Assembly (NCBI RefSeq): GCF_031755915.1
Contig: NC_083389.1
Span: 13,695,001 to 13,759,000 of the forward strand
Source: Ziziphus jujuba
Taxonomy: Eukaryota > Streptophyta > Magnoliopsida > Rosales > Rhamnaceae
Direction of reading: 5' to 3'
DNA length: 64,000 nt
The translations under genes were made by a program, and so were the position numbers. The notes below the pieces were generated by a model, which saw only the letters and a list, made by a program, of their open reading frames with translations, was not told where the DNA came from and searched no databases. The number at the start of each line of letters is the position of its first letter. The first letter of the stretch is position 1. Below, one piece after another: positions 1 to 9,256 of this stretch.

Positions 1-1800
1 ACGCATAGGATAGATTATGCGTCGACCATTACTCTAATTTTTTTTTTAAAAAAAACTCTGTTTATCATCTTTAAATATTGTCACCGGTCATTTGATGCTG
101 GAAGAAAATAAAATTGTTAAACAGGCAGATTTTAAAAAAAAAAAACACCTTCTCTAACTAGTTTAAATATTTTAACTGGTTATTTGATGCTGAGATAAAA
201 TCAGATTGATTAAAAAAATAAAAAAACAAAACTCATTTATGCTGTTTAACTATTTTCACTGCTTATTTGATGCTGGAAGAAAATCAAATTGTTAAAAAGC
301 ATGGTTTTTTTGAGAGAAAAAAAAAAATTGGGTATTAGGCGACGCGTAGTACTGATTATGCGTCGCCTATTACTATAATTAAAAAAAAAAATTCACTTGT
401 TATTGTTTAAATATTTTAACTGGTTATTTGATGTTCAACTAAAATCCAATTGTTAAAAATGAAGGTTTAAAAAAAAATATATAAATATATAGGGTATTAG
501 GCGACGCATAATCATGATTATGCGTCCCCTATTATTAAAATTAAAAAAAACAACTCTATTTATTTTGTTTAAATATCTTCACTGGTTATTTGATGCTCTA
601 ACAAAATTATATTGTTAAAAATGAAGGTTTTAAAAAACTAAATGAAAAAAAAGTGTATCAGCGACGCATAGGATAGATTATGCGTCGTCTATTACTCTAA
701 TTTAAAAAAAAAAAAAAACTCTGTTTATCATCTTTAAATATTGTCACCGGTCATTTGATGCTGGAAGAAAATAAAATTGTTAAACAGGCAGATTTTAAAA
801 AAAAAACATTTTCTCTAACTAGTTTAAATATTTTAACTGGTTATTTGATGCTGAGATAAAATCAGATTGATTAAAAAAATAAAAAAACAAAACTCATTTA
901 TGTTGTTTAACTATTTTCACTGCTTATTTGATGCTGGAAGAAAATCAAATTGTTAAAAAGCATGGTTTTTTTGAAAAAAAAAAAAAGAAATTGTGTATTA
1001 GGAGACGCATAGTACTGATTATGCGTCGCCCATTACTATAATTAAAAAAAAAAAAACTCTCTTGTTATTGTTTAAATATTTTAACTAGTTATTTGATGCT
1101 CAACTAAAATGCAATTGTTAAAAATGATGGTTTAAAAAAATATATATATATAGGGTATTAGGCGACGCATAATCATGATTATGCGTCGCTTATTACTAAA
1201 ATTAAAAAAAAAAAAAAAAACTCTATTTATCTTGTTTAAATATCTTCACTGGTTATTTGATGCTCCAACAAAATCAAATTGTTAGAAATGAAGGTTTTAA
1301 AAAACTATATGAAAAAAAAGGGTATCAGGCGATGCATAGGATAGATTATGCGTCGTCTATTGCTCTAATTTTTTAAAAAAAAAAACTCTGTTTATCATCT
1401 TTAAATATTGTCACCGGTCATTTGATGCTGCAAGAAAATAAAATTGTTAAACAGGAAGATTTTAAAAAAAAAAACACCTTCTCTAACTAGTTTAAATATT
1501 TTAACTGGTTATTTGATGCTGAGATAAAATCAGATTGATTAAAAAAATAAAAAAACAAAACTCATTTATGTTGTTTAACTATTTTCACTGCTTATTTGAT
1601 GATGGAAGAAAATCAAATTGTTAAAAAGCATGGTTTTTTTGAAAGAAAAAAAAAAGAAATTGGGTATTAGGTGACGCATAGTACTGATTATGCGTCGCCT
1701 ATTACTATAATTAAAAGAAAAAAAAACTCTCTTGTTATTGTTTAAATATTTTTACTGGTTATTTGATGCTCAACTAAAATCCAATTGTTAAAAATGAAGG

Positions 1801-1834
<34 letters not shown>

Positions 1835-1999
1835 GGGTATTAGGCGACGCATAATCATGATTATGCGTCGCCTATTACTAAAACTAAAAAAAAAAAAAAA
1901 CTCTATTTATGTTGTTTAAATATCTTCACTGGTTATTTGATGCTCCAACAAAATCAAATTGTTAAAAATGAAGGTTTTAAAAAACTATATGAAAAAAAA
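1835..1999 (+). repeat. Sub-monomer A (palindrome + poly-A + core)
   Basis: Block A contains the perfect palindrome, then ATTACTAAAA, an A-run of about 12-16, ACTCTATTTATSTTG, the TTTAAATATCTTCACTGG core, TTATTTGATGCTCCAACAAA, AATTGTTAAAAATGAAGG, and a TTTTAAAAAACTATATG tail. The CTCCAACAAAATC stretch is specific to A and was used as the unit anchor. Variants that mark subfamilies include CTTTACTAGTT (4643, 9357, 10717, 11405, 12767, 58202), AAGGTATTAAAAAAC (19448, 20130, 42144, 49498, 58884), AAATTTTGAAAAATG (25476, 32803, 36816, 40140, 47491) and CTTCCCTGG (56839, 57516, 62914, 63591). Confidence 0.88.
1841..1874. repeat. Perfect 34-bp palindrome of block A (reference copy)
   Basis: The left arm TAGGCGACGCATAATCA is followed immediately by its exact reverse complement, with no spacer. 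Symmetry continues outward to GTAWT/ATWAC with one mismatch. It is the most G+C-rich element of the unit and holds most of its CpGs. About 62 of 95 units keep a full-length version. In much of 22-53 kb the left arm reads GGTGACGC and the centre reads ATCATGCTTAT, leaving an imperfect palindrome. Cruciform extrusion, or hairpin formation in RNA, is inferred from symmetry only. Confidence 0.93.
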
Positions 2000-2005
2000 G
2001 GGTAT

Positions 2006-2039
2006 CAGGCGACGCATAGGATAGATTATGCGTCGTCTA
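2006..2039. repeat. Imperfect hairpin of block B
   Basis: CAGGCGACGCATA pairs with TATGCGTCGTCTA across an 8-nt spacer (GGATAGAT). The outermost C/A is unpaired and one G opposite T is a wobble pair, leaving 11 Watson-Crick pairs. In many units the right arm is TATGCTTCGTC and in some the left arm is GACGCGTAGG, so B is the most decayed of the three hairpins. The damage is shared by unit families, so it spread with amplification. Confidence 0.85.
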
Positions 2040-2048
2040 TTGCTCTAA

Positions 2049-2066
2049 TTTTTTTTTAAAAAAAAA
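2049..2066. other. T9/A9 tract junction of block B
   Basis: A run of nine T is joined directly to nine A, itself a self-complementary element. Related T7-9/A7-9 junctions occur in block B of most units, though some have mainly A here (for example after 700 and 6761). Runs like these are known to stiffen or bend DNA and to disfavour nucleosomes. That effect is inferred here, not shown. Confidence 0.75.
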
Positions 2067-2156
2067 CATCTATTTATCATCTTTAAATGTTGTCACCGGT
2101 CATTTGATTCTGGAAGAAATTAAAATTGTTAAACAGGCAGATTTTAAAAGAAAAAA

Positions 2157-2237
2157 CACCTTCTCTAACTAGTTTAAATATTTTAACTGGTTATTTGATG
2201 CTGAGATAAAATCAGATTGATTAAAAAAATAAAAAAG
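2157..2237 (+). repeat. Sub-monomer C (short, no hairpin)
   Basis: C is the shortest block, about 80 bp. It runs from CACCTTCTCTAACTAG through the shared TTTAAATATTTTAACTGG and TTATTTGATGCTGAGATAAA to CAGATTGATT and an A-rich end. Compared with A and E it lacks both the inverted repeat and the ATGAAGG tail, so it looks like an internally truncated sub-monomer. A CACTTTCTC version marks units near 4.9, 9.6, 10.3, 11.6, 13.0, 17.7-19.0, 55-57 and 62-63 kb, which helps trace segmental copies. Confidence 0.85.
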
Positions 2238-2347
2238 CAAAACTCATTTATGTTGTTTAACTATTTTCACTGCTTATTTGATGCTGGAAGAAAATCAAAT
2301 TGTTAAAAAGCATGGTTTTTTTGAAAGAAAAAAAAAAAAAAGAAATT
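2238..2347 (+). repeat. Sub-monomer D (no hairpin, T7 run, GA-rich end)
   Basis: D starts CAAAACTCATTTATGTTG, followed by a variant core TTTAACTATTTTCACTGC, TTATTTGATGCTGGAAGAAA, AATTGTTAAAAAGCATGG, a T7 run, GAAAG and a variable A-run ending GAAATT. The A-run sometimes contains a G (AAAGAAAAAAAG form, common at 3.0-13 kb, 17-20 kb and 55-64 kb) or starts GCAAAA (common at 20-53 kb). Other family marks are TTACAAAGC (19.8, 20.5, 42.5, 49.9, 59.2 kb), TTAAGAAGC and TTGAAGCTGG. It carries no inverted repeat. Confidence 0.85.
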
Positions 2348-2510
2348 GGGTATTAGGCGACGCATAGTACTGATTATGCGTCGCCTATTACTATAATTAA
2401 AAAAAAAAAAAACTCTCTTGTTATTGTTTAAATATGTTAACTGGTTATTTGATGCTCAACTAAAATCCAATTGTTAAAAACGAAGGTTTAAAAAAAAATA
2501 TATATATATA
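2348..2510 (+). repeat. Sub-monomer E (hairpin + core + (TA)n)
   Basis: E opens with GGGTATTAGGCGACGC and a hairpin with 13-bp arms. It continues with ATTACTATAATT, a poly-A, ACTCTCTTGTTATTG, the TTTAAATATTTTAACTGG core, TTATTTGATGCTCAACTAAA, TCCAATTGTTAAAAATGAAGG, an A-run and a (TA)n tract that abuts the GGG or GAG of the next block A. It is the sub-monomer closest to A. The (TA)n is the most length-variable part of the whole unit. Confidence 0.87.
2354..2387. repeat. Hairpin of block E, 13-bp arms, 8-nt spacer
   Basis: TAGGCGACGCATA and TATGCGTCGCCTA are exact reverse complements, separated by GTACTGAT. A G-T wobble and a T-A pair can close the spacer to an ACTG tetraloop. The spacer varies as GTACTTAT, GTACTCAT and GTACTAAT, all at the same loop base, while the arms stay intact in nearly every unit. 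Arm exceptions include GACGCGTAG near 342 and 6398, GGAGACGC in several 23-46 kb units, and GTCACC near 21264. Confidence 0.9.
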
Positions 2511-5500
2511 GGGTATTAGGCGACGCATAATCATGATTATGCGTCGCCTATTACTAAAATTTAAAAAAAAAAAAACTCTATTTATCTTGTTTAAATATCT
2601 TCACTGGTTATTTGATGCTCCAACAAAATCAAATTGTTAAAAATGAAGGTTTTAAAAAACTATATGAAAAAAAGGGTATCAGGCGACGCATAGGATAGAT
2701 TATGCGTCGTCTATTGCTCTAATTTTTTTTAAAAAAAAAACTCTATTTATCATCTTTAAATGTTGTCACCGGTCATTTGATTCTGGAAGAAATTAAAATT
2801 GTTAAACAGGCAGATTTTAAAAGAAAAAACACCTTCTCTAACTAGTTTAAATATTTTAACTGGTTAGTTGATGCTGAGATAAAATCAGATTGATTAAAAA
2901 AATAAAAAAACAAAACTCATTTATGTTGTTTAACTATTTTCACTGCTTATTTGATGCTGGAAGAAAATCAAATTGTTAAAAAGCATGGTTTTTTTGAAAG
3001 AAAAAAAGAAAAAAAAAAGAAATTGGGTATTAGGCGACGCATAGTACTGATTATGCGTCGCCTATTACTATAATTAAAAAAAAAAAAACTCTCTTGTTAT
3101 TTTTTAAATATTTTAACTGGTTATTTGATGCTCAACTAAAATCCAATTGTTAAAAATGAAGGTTTAAAAAATATATATATATAGGGTATTAGGCGACGCA
3201 TAATCATGATTATGCGTCGCCTATTACTAAAATTTAAAAAAAAAAAAACTCTATTTATCTTGTTTAAATATCTTCACTGGTTATTTGATGCTCCAACAAA
3301 ATCAAATTGTTAAAAATGAAGGTTTTAAAAAACTATATGAAAAAAAGGGTATCAGGCGACGCATAGGATAGATTATGCGTCGTCTATTGCTCTAATTTTT
3401 TTTTAAAAAAAAACTCTATTTATCATCTTTAAATGTTGTCACCGGTCATTTGATTCTGGAAGAAATTAAAATTGTTAAACAGGCAGATTTTAAAAGAAAA
3501 AACACCTTCTCTAACTTGTTTAAATATTTTAACTTGTTATTTGATGCTGAGATAAAATCAGATTGATTAAAAAAATAAAAAAGCAAAACTCATTTATGTT
3601 GTTTAACTATTTTCACTGCTTATTTGATGCTGGAAGAAAATCAAATTGTTAAAAAGCATGGTTTTTTTGAAAGAAAGAAAAAAAAAAGAAATTGGGTATT
3701 AGGCGACGCATAGTACTGATTATGCGTCGCCTATTACTATAATTAAAAAAAAAAAACTCTCTTGTTATTGTTCAAATATTTTAACTGGTTATTTGATGCT
3801 CAACTAAAATCCAATTGTTAAAAATGAAGGTTTAAAAAAAATATATATATAGGGTATTAGGCGACGCATAATCATGATTATGCGTCGCCTATTACTAAAA
3901 TTAAAAAAAAAAAAAAACTCTATTTATCTTGTTTAAATATCTTCACTGGTTATTTGATGCTCCAACAAAATCAAATTGTTAAAAATGAAGGTTTTAAAAA
4001 ACTATATGAAAAAAAAGGATATCAGGCGACGCATAGGATAGATTATGCGTCGTCCATTACTCTAATTTTTTTTTTAAAAAAAACTCTGTTTATCATCTTT
4101 AAATATTGTCACCGGTCATTTGATGCTGGAAGAAAATAAAATTGTTAAACAGGCAGATTTTAAAAAAAAAAAACACCTTCTCTAACTAGTTTAAATATTT
4201 TAACTGGTTATTTGATGCTGAGATAAAATCAGATTGATTAAAAAAGTAAAAAAACAAAACTCATTTATGCTGTTTAACTATTTTCACTGCTTATTTGATG
4301 CTGGAAGAAAATCAAATTGTTAAAAAGCATGGTTTTTTTGAAAGAAAAAAAGAAAAAAAAAAGAAATTGGGTATTAGGCGACGCATAGTACTGATTATGC
4401 GTCGCCTATTACTATAATTAAAAAAAAAAAAAAACTCTCTTGTTATTTTTTAAATATTTTAACTGGTTATTTGATGCTCAACTAAAATCCAATTGTTAAA
4501 AATGAAGGTTTAAAAAAAAAAAATATATATATATATATATAGGGTATTAGGCGACGCATAATCATGATTATGCGTCACCTATTACTAAAATTAAAAAAAA
4601 AAAAAACTCTATTTATCTTGTTTAAATATCTTTACTAGTTATTTGATGCTCCAACAAAATCAAATTGTTAAAAATGAAGGTTTTAAAAAACTATATGAAA
4701 AAAAAGGGTATCAGGCGACGCATAGGATAGATTATGCTTCGTCTATTACTCTAATTTTTTTTTAAAAAAAACTCTGTTTATCATCTTTAAATATTGTCAC
4801 CGGACATTTGATGCTGGAAGAAAATAAAATTGTTAAACAGGCAGATTTTAAAAAAAAAACACTTTCTCTAACTAGTTTAAATATTTTAACTGGTTATTTG
4901 ATGCTGAGATAAAATCAGATTGATTAAAAAAATAAAAAAGCAAAACTCATTTATGTTGTTTAACTATTTTCACTGCTTATTTGATGCTGAAAGAAAATCA
5001 AATTGTTAAAAAGCATGGTTTTTTTGAAAGAAAAAAAGAAAAAAAAAGAAATTGGGTATTAGGCGACGCATAGTACTAATTATGCGTCGCCTATTACTAT
5101 AATTAAAAAAAAAAAAAACTCTCTTGTTATTGTTTAAATATTTTAACTGGTTATTTGATGCTCAACTAAAATCCAATTGTTAAAAATGAAGCTTTAAAAA
5201 AAATATATATATATAGGGTATTAGGCGACGCATAATCATGATTATGTGTCGCCTATTACTAAAATTAAAGAAAAAAAAAACTCTATTTATCTTGTTTAAA
5301 TATCTTTACTGGTTATTTGATGCTCCAACAAAATCAAATTGTTAAAAATGAAGGTTTTAAAAAACTATATGAAAAAAAAGGGTATCAGGCGACGCATAGG
5401 ATAGATTATGCTTCGTCTATTACTCTAATGTTTTTAAAAAAAAAACTCTATTTATCATCATTAAATATTGTCACCGGTCATTTGATACTGGAAGAAAATA

Positions 5501-6057
5501 AAATTGTTAAACAGGCAAATTTTAAAAAAAAAAAACACCTTCTCTAACTAATTTAAATATTTTAACTGGTTATTTGATGCTGAGATAAAATTAGATTGAT
5601 TAAAAAAATAAAAAAACAAAACTCATTTATGCTGTTTAACTATTTTCACTGCTTATTTGATGCTGGAGGAAAATCAAATTGTTAAAAAGCATGGTTTTTT
5701 TGAAAAAAAAAAAAAAGAAATTGGGTATTAGGCGACGCATAGTACTGATTATGCGTCGCCTATTACTATAATTAAAAAAAAAAAACTCTCTTGTTATTGT
5801 TTAAATATTTTAACTTGTTATTTGATGCTCAACTAAAATCCAATTGTTAAAAATGAAGGTTTAAAAAAATATATATATATAGGGTATTAGGCGACGCATA
5901 ATCATGATTATGTGTCGCCTATTACTAAAATTAAAGAAAAAAAAAACTCTATTTATCTTGTTTAAATATCTTTACTGGTTATTTGATGCTCCAACAAAAT
6001 CAAATTGTTAAAAATGAAGGTTTTAAAAAACTATATGAAAAAAAAGGATATCAGGCG

Positions 6058-7867
6058 ACGCATAGGATAGATTATGCGTCGTCCATTACTCTAATTTTTT
6101 TTTTAAAAAAAACTCTGTTTATCATCTTTAAATATTGTCACCGGTCATTTGATGCTGGAAGAAAATAAAATTGTTAAACAGGCAGATTTTAAAAAAAAAA
6201 AACACCTTCTCTAACTAGTTTAAATATTTTAACTGGTTATTTGATGCTGAGATAAAATCAGATTGATTAAAAAAATAAAAAAACAAAACTCATTTATGCT
6301 GTTTAACTATTTTCACTGCTTATTTGATGCTGGAAGAAAATCAAATTGTTAAAAAGCATGGTTTTTTTGAGAGAAAAAAAAAAATTGGGTATTAGGCGAC
6401 GCGTAGTACTGATTATGCGTCGCCTATTACTATAATTAAAAAAAAAAATTCACTTGTTATTGTTTAAATATTTTAACTGGTTATTTGATGTTCAACTAAA
6501 ATCCAATTGTTAAAAATGAAGGTTTAAAAAAAAATATATAAATATATAGGGTATTAGGCGACGCATAATCATGATTATGCGTCCCCTATTATTAAAATTA
6601 AAAAAAACAACTCTATTTATTTTGTTTAAATATCTTCACTGGTTATTTGATGCTCTAACAAAATTATATTGTTAAAAATGAAGGTTTTAAAAAACTATAT
6701 GAAAAAAAAGGGTATCAGCGACGCATAGGATAGATTATGCGTCGTCTATTACTCTAATTTAAAAAAAAAAAAAAACTCTGTTTATCATCTTTAAGTATTG
6801 TCACCGGTCATTTGATGCTGGAAGAAAATAAAATTGTTAAACAGGCAGATTTTAAAAAAAAAACATTTTCTCTAACTAGTTTAAATATTTTAACTGGTTA
6901 TTTGATGCTGAGATAAAATCAGATTGATTAAAAAAATAAAAAAACAAAACTCATTTATGTTGTTTAACTATTTTCACTGCTTATTTGATGCTGGAAGAAA
7001 ATCAAATTGTTAAAAAGCATGGTTTTTTTGAAAAAAAAAAAAAGAAATTGTGTATTAGGAGACGCATAGTACTGATTATGCGTCGCCCATTACTATAATT
7101 AAAAAAAAAAAAACTCTCTTGTTATTGTTTAAATATTTTAACTAGTTATTTGATGCTCAACTAAAATGCAATTGTTAAAAATGATGGTTTAAAAAAATAT
7201 ATATATATAGGGTATTAGGCGACGCATAATCATGATTATGCGTCGCCTATTACTAAAATTAAAAAAAAAAAAAAAAACTCTATTTATCTTGTTTAAATAT
7301 CTTCACTGGTTATTTGATGCTCCAACAAAATCAAATTGTTAGAAATGAAGGTTTTAAAAAACTATATGAAAAAAAAGGGTATCAGGCGATGCATAGGATA
7401 GATTATGCGTCGTCTATTGCTCTAATTTTTTAAAAAAAAAAACTCTGTTTATCATCTTTAAATATTGTCACCGGTCATTTGATGCTGCAAGAAAATAAAA
7501 TTGTTAAACAGGAAGATTTTAAAAAAAAAAACACCTTCTCTAACTAGTTTAAATATTTTAACTGGTTATTTGATGCTGAGATAAAATCAGATTGATTAAA
7601 AAAATAAAAAAACAAAACTCATTTATGTTGTTTAACTATTTTCACTGCTTATTTGATGATGGAAGAAAATCAAATTGTTAAAAAGCATGGTTTTTTTGAA
7701 AGAAAAAAAAAAGAAATTGGGTATTAGGTGACGCATAGTACTGATTATGCGTCGCCTATTACTATAATTAAAAGAAAAAAAAACTCTCTTGTTATTGTTT
7801 AAATATTTTTACTGGTTATTTGATGCTCAACTAAAATCCAATTGTTAAAAATGAAGGTTTAAAAAAA

Positions 7868-7899
<32 letters not shown>

Positions 7900-8400
7900 T
7901 TAGGCGACGCATAATCATGATTATGCGTCGCCTATTACTAAAACTAAAAAAAAAAAAAAACTCTATTTATGTTGTTTAAATATCTTCACTGGTTATTTGA
8001 TGCTCCAACAAAATCAAATTGTTAAAAATGAAGGTTTTAAAAAACTATATGAAAAAAAAGGGTATCAGGCGACGCATAGGATAGATTATGCGTCGTCTAT
8101 TGCTCTAATTTTTTTTTAAAAAAAAACATCTATTTATCATCTTTAAATGTTGTCACCGGTCATTTGATTCTGGAAGAAATTAAAATTGTTAAACAGGCAG
8201 ATTTTAAAAGAAAAAACACCTTCTCTAACTAGTTTAAATATTTTAACTGGTTATTTGATGCTGAGATAAAATCAGATTGATTAAAAAAATAAAAAAGCAA
8301 AACTCATTTATGTTGTTTAACTATTTTCACTGCTTATTTGATGCTGGAAGAAAATCAAATTGTTAAAAAGCATGGTTTTTTTGAAAGAAAAAAAAAAAAA
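6058..8400 (+). repeat. Segmental duplication I, copy 2
   Basis: Matches 1-2340. Beyond about 8.4 kb the sequence stops following 2341 onward (TTTAAATATGTTAAC, AAAACGAAGG) and instead follows ~3.69 kb onward (GTTCAAATATT, GGATATCAGG) with offset 4713. Two units (~1344 bp) of copy 1 are therefore absent, or the segment is a recombinant, with the junction between about 8300 and 8485. Confidence 0.83.
7869..7894. repeat. Long (TA)n tract in block E, ~13 repeats
   Basis: One of the longest TA tracts of the array, just before the GGG of the next A palindrome. Its counterpart near 1812-1834 in the duplicated segment is slightly shorter, showing slippage since duplication. Confidence 0.85.
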
Positions 8401-9225
8401 GAAATTGGGTATTAGGCGACGCATAGTACTGATTATGCGTCGCCTATTACTATAATTAAAAAAAAAAAACTCTCTTGTTATTGTTCAAATATTTTAACTG
8501 GTTATTTGATGCTCAACTAAAATCCAATTGTTAAAAATGAAGGTTTAAAAAAAATATATATATAGGGTATTAGGCGACGCATAATCATGATTATGCGTCG
8601 CCTATTACTAAAATTAAAAAAAAAAAAAAACTCTATTTATCTTGTTTAAATATCTTCACTGGTTATTTGATGCTCCAACAAAATCAAATTGTTAAAAATG
8701 AAGGTTTTAAAAAACTATATGAAAAAAAAGGATATCAGGCGACGCATAGGATAGATTATGCGTCGTCCATTACTCTAATTTTTTTTTTAAAAAAAACTCT
8801 GTTTATCATCTTTAAATATTGTCACCGGTCATTTGATGCTGGAAGAAAATAAAATTGTTAAACAGGCAGATTTTAAAAAAAAAAAACACCTTCTCTAACT
8901 AGTTTAAATATTTTAACTGGTTATTTGATGCTGAGATAAAATCAGATTGATTAAAAAAATAAAAAAACAAAACTCATTTATGCTGTTTAACTATTTTCAC
9001 TGCTTATTTGATGCTGGAAGAAAATCAAATTGTTAAAAAGCATGGTTTTTTTGAAAGAAAAAAAGAAAAAAAAAAGAAATTGGGTATTAGGCGACGCATA
9101 GTACTGATTATGCGTCGCCTATTACTATAATTAAAAAAAAAAAAAAACTCTCTTGTTATTTTTTAAATATTTTAACTGGTTATTTGATGCTCAACTAAAA
9201 TCCAATTGTTAAAAATGAAGGTTTA

Positions 9226-9256
<31 letters not shown>

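Larger units (their letters stand above)
2000..2156 (+). repeat. Sub-monomer B (hairpin + T-run/A-run junction + ACCGGT)
   Basis: Block B opens with GGGTATCAGGCGACG and an imperfect hairpin. It continues through TCTAATT and a T-run joined directly to an A-run, CATCTTTAAATATTGTCACCGG, TCATTTGATKCTGGAAGAAA, and AATTGTTAAACAGGCAG with an A tail. It is the only block with ACCGGT, here at 2095-2100, so that site occurs about once per unit. The site is changed to ACCGGA near 4801, 17594, 54991 and 55647. Two B families exist: GATTCTGGAAGAAATTAAA, typical of units with the shortened A palindrome, and GATGCTGGAAGAAAATAAA, typical of full ones. Confidence 0.88.
1..2340 (+). repeat. Segmental duplication I, copy 1 (matches 6058-8400)
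   Basis: The sequence recurs at an offset of 6057-6060 bp. Shared rare marks are GACGCGTAG (342/6398), right arm GCGTCCCC, GATGTTCAAC, TGATGATGGAAG, GGTGACGCATAG and AAACATCTATTTATC in block B. I saw only a handful of substitutions, for example CTAAATG/CTATATG near 643/6700 and TTAAATATTG/TTAAGTATTG near 736/6792, plus poly-A length changes. Confidence 0.88.
1835..2510 (+). repeat. Reference copy of the satellite unit (676 bp, blocks A-B-C-D-E)
   Basis: This copy is a convenient reference because all three hairpins are nearly intact. It starts at the GGG before the A palindrome and ends just before the next GGG. Block order is A 1835-1999, B 2000-2156, C 2157-2237, D 2238-2347, E 2348-2510. 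The blocks align over a shared core: an ACTCTATTTAT-like segment, TTTAAATATTTT, ACTGGTTATTTGATGCT, then AATTGTTAAA and an A-rich tail. This suggests that the unit arose by multiplication of one ancestral sub-monomer of ~110-165 bp, with the hairpin lost from (or never gained by) C and D. Confidence 0.9.

Noticed and set aside
1841..1900. Rho-independent terminators (G+C hairpin next to a homopolymer)
   Set aside because: On the + strand the hairpin is followed by A, not T. On the - strand the T-run precedes the stem. There is no gene to terminate and the context is eukaryotic.
2241..2256. Yeast-type ARS core in block D (ATTTATGTTGT)
   Set aside because: One mismatch from the consensus, but such matches are expected by chance in DNA this A+T-rich, and nothing shows that the host uses this consensus.
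2157..2347. Hammerhead ribozyme, known from some satellites
   Set aside because: I looked for CTGANGA with a following GAAA and found only ATTTGATGCTGGAAGAAA-like text, which lacks the conserved core and helices.
1835..2510. MITE or foldback transposon units
   Set aside because: The inverted repeats are short internal palindromes, not unit-terminal repeats. There are no target-site duplications and no copy separated by non-repeat DNA. A distant origin from such an element cannot be excluded.
4737..4757. CENP-B-box-like match at CTTCGTCTATTACTCT in block B
   Set aside because: The TTCG and internal A can be aligned, but the required CGGG part is absent, and the TTCG itself is a secondary mutation of GTCG in this hairpin.
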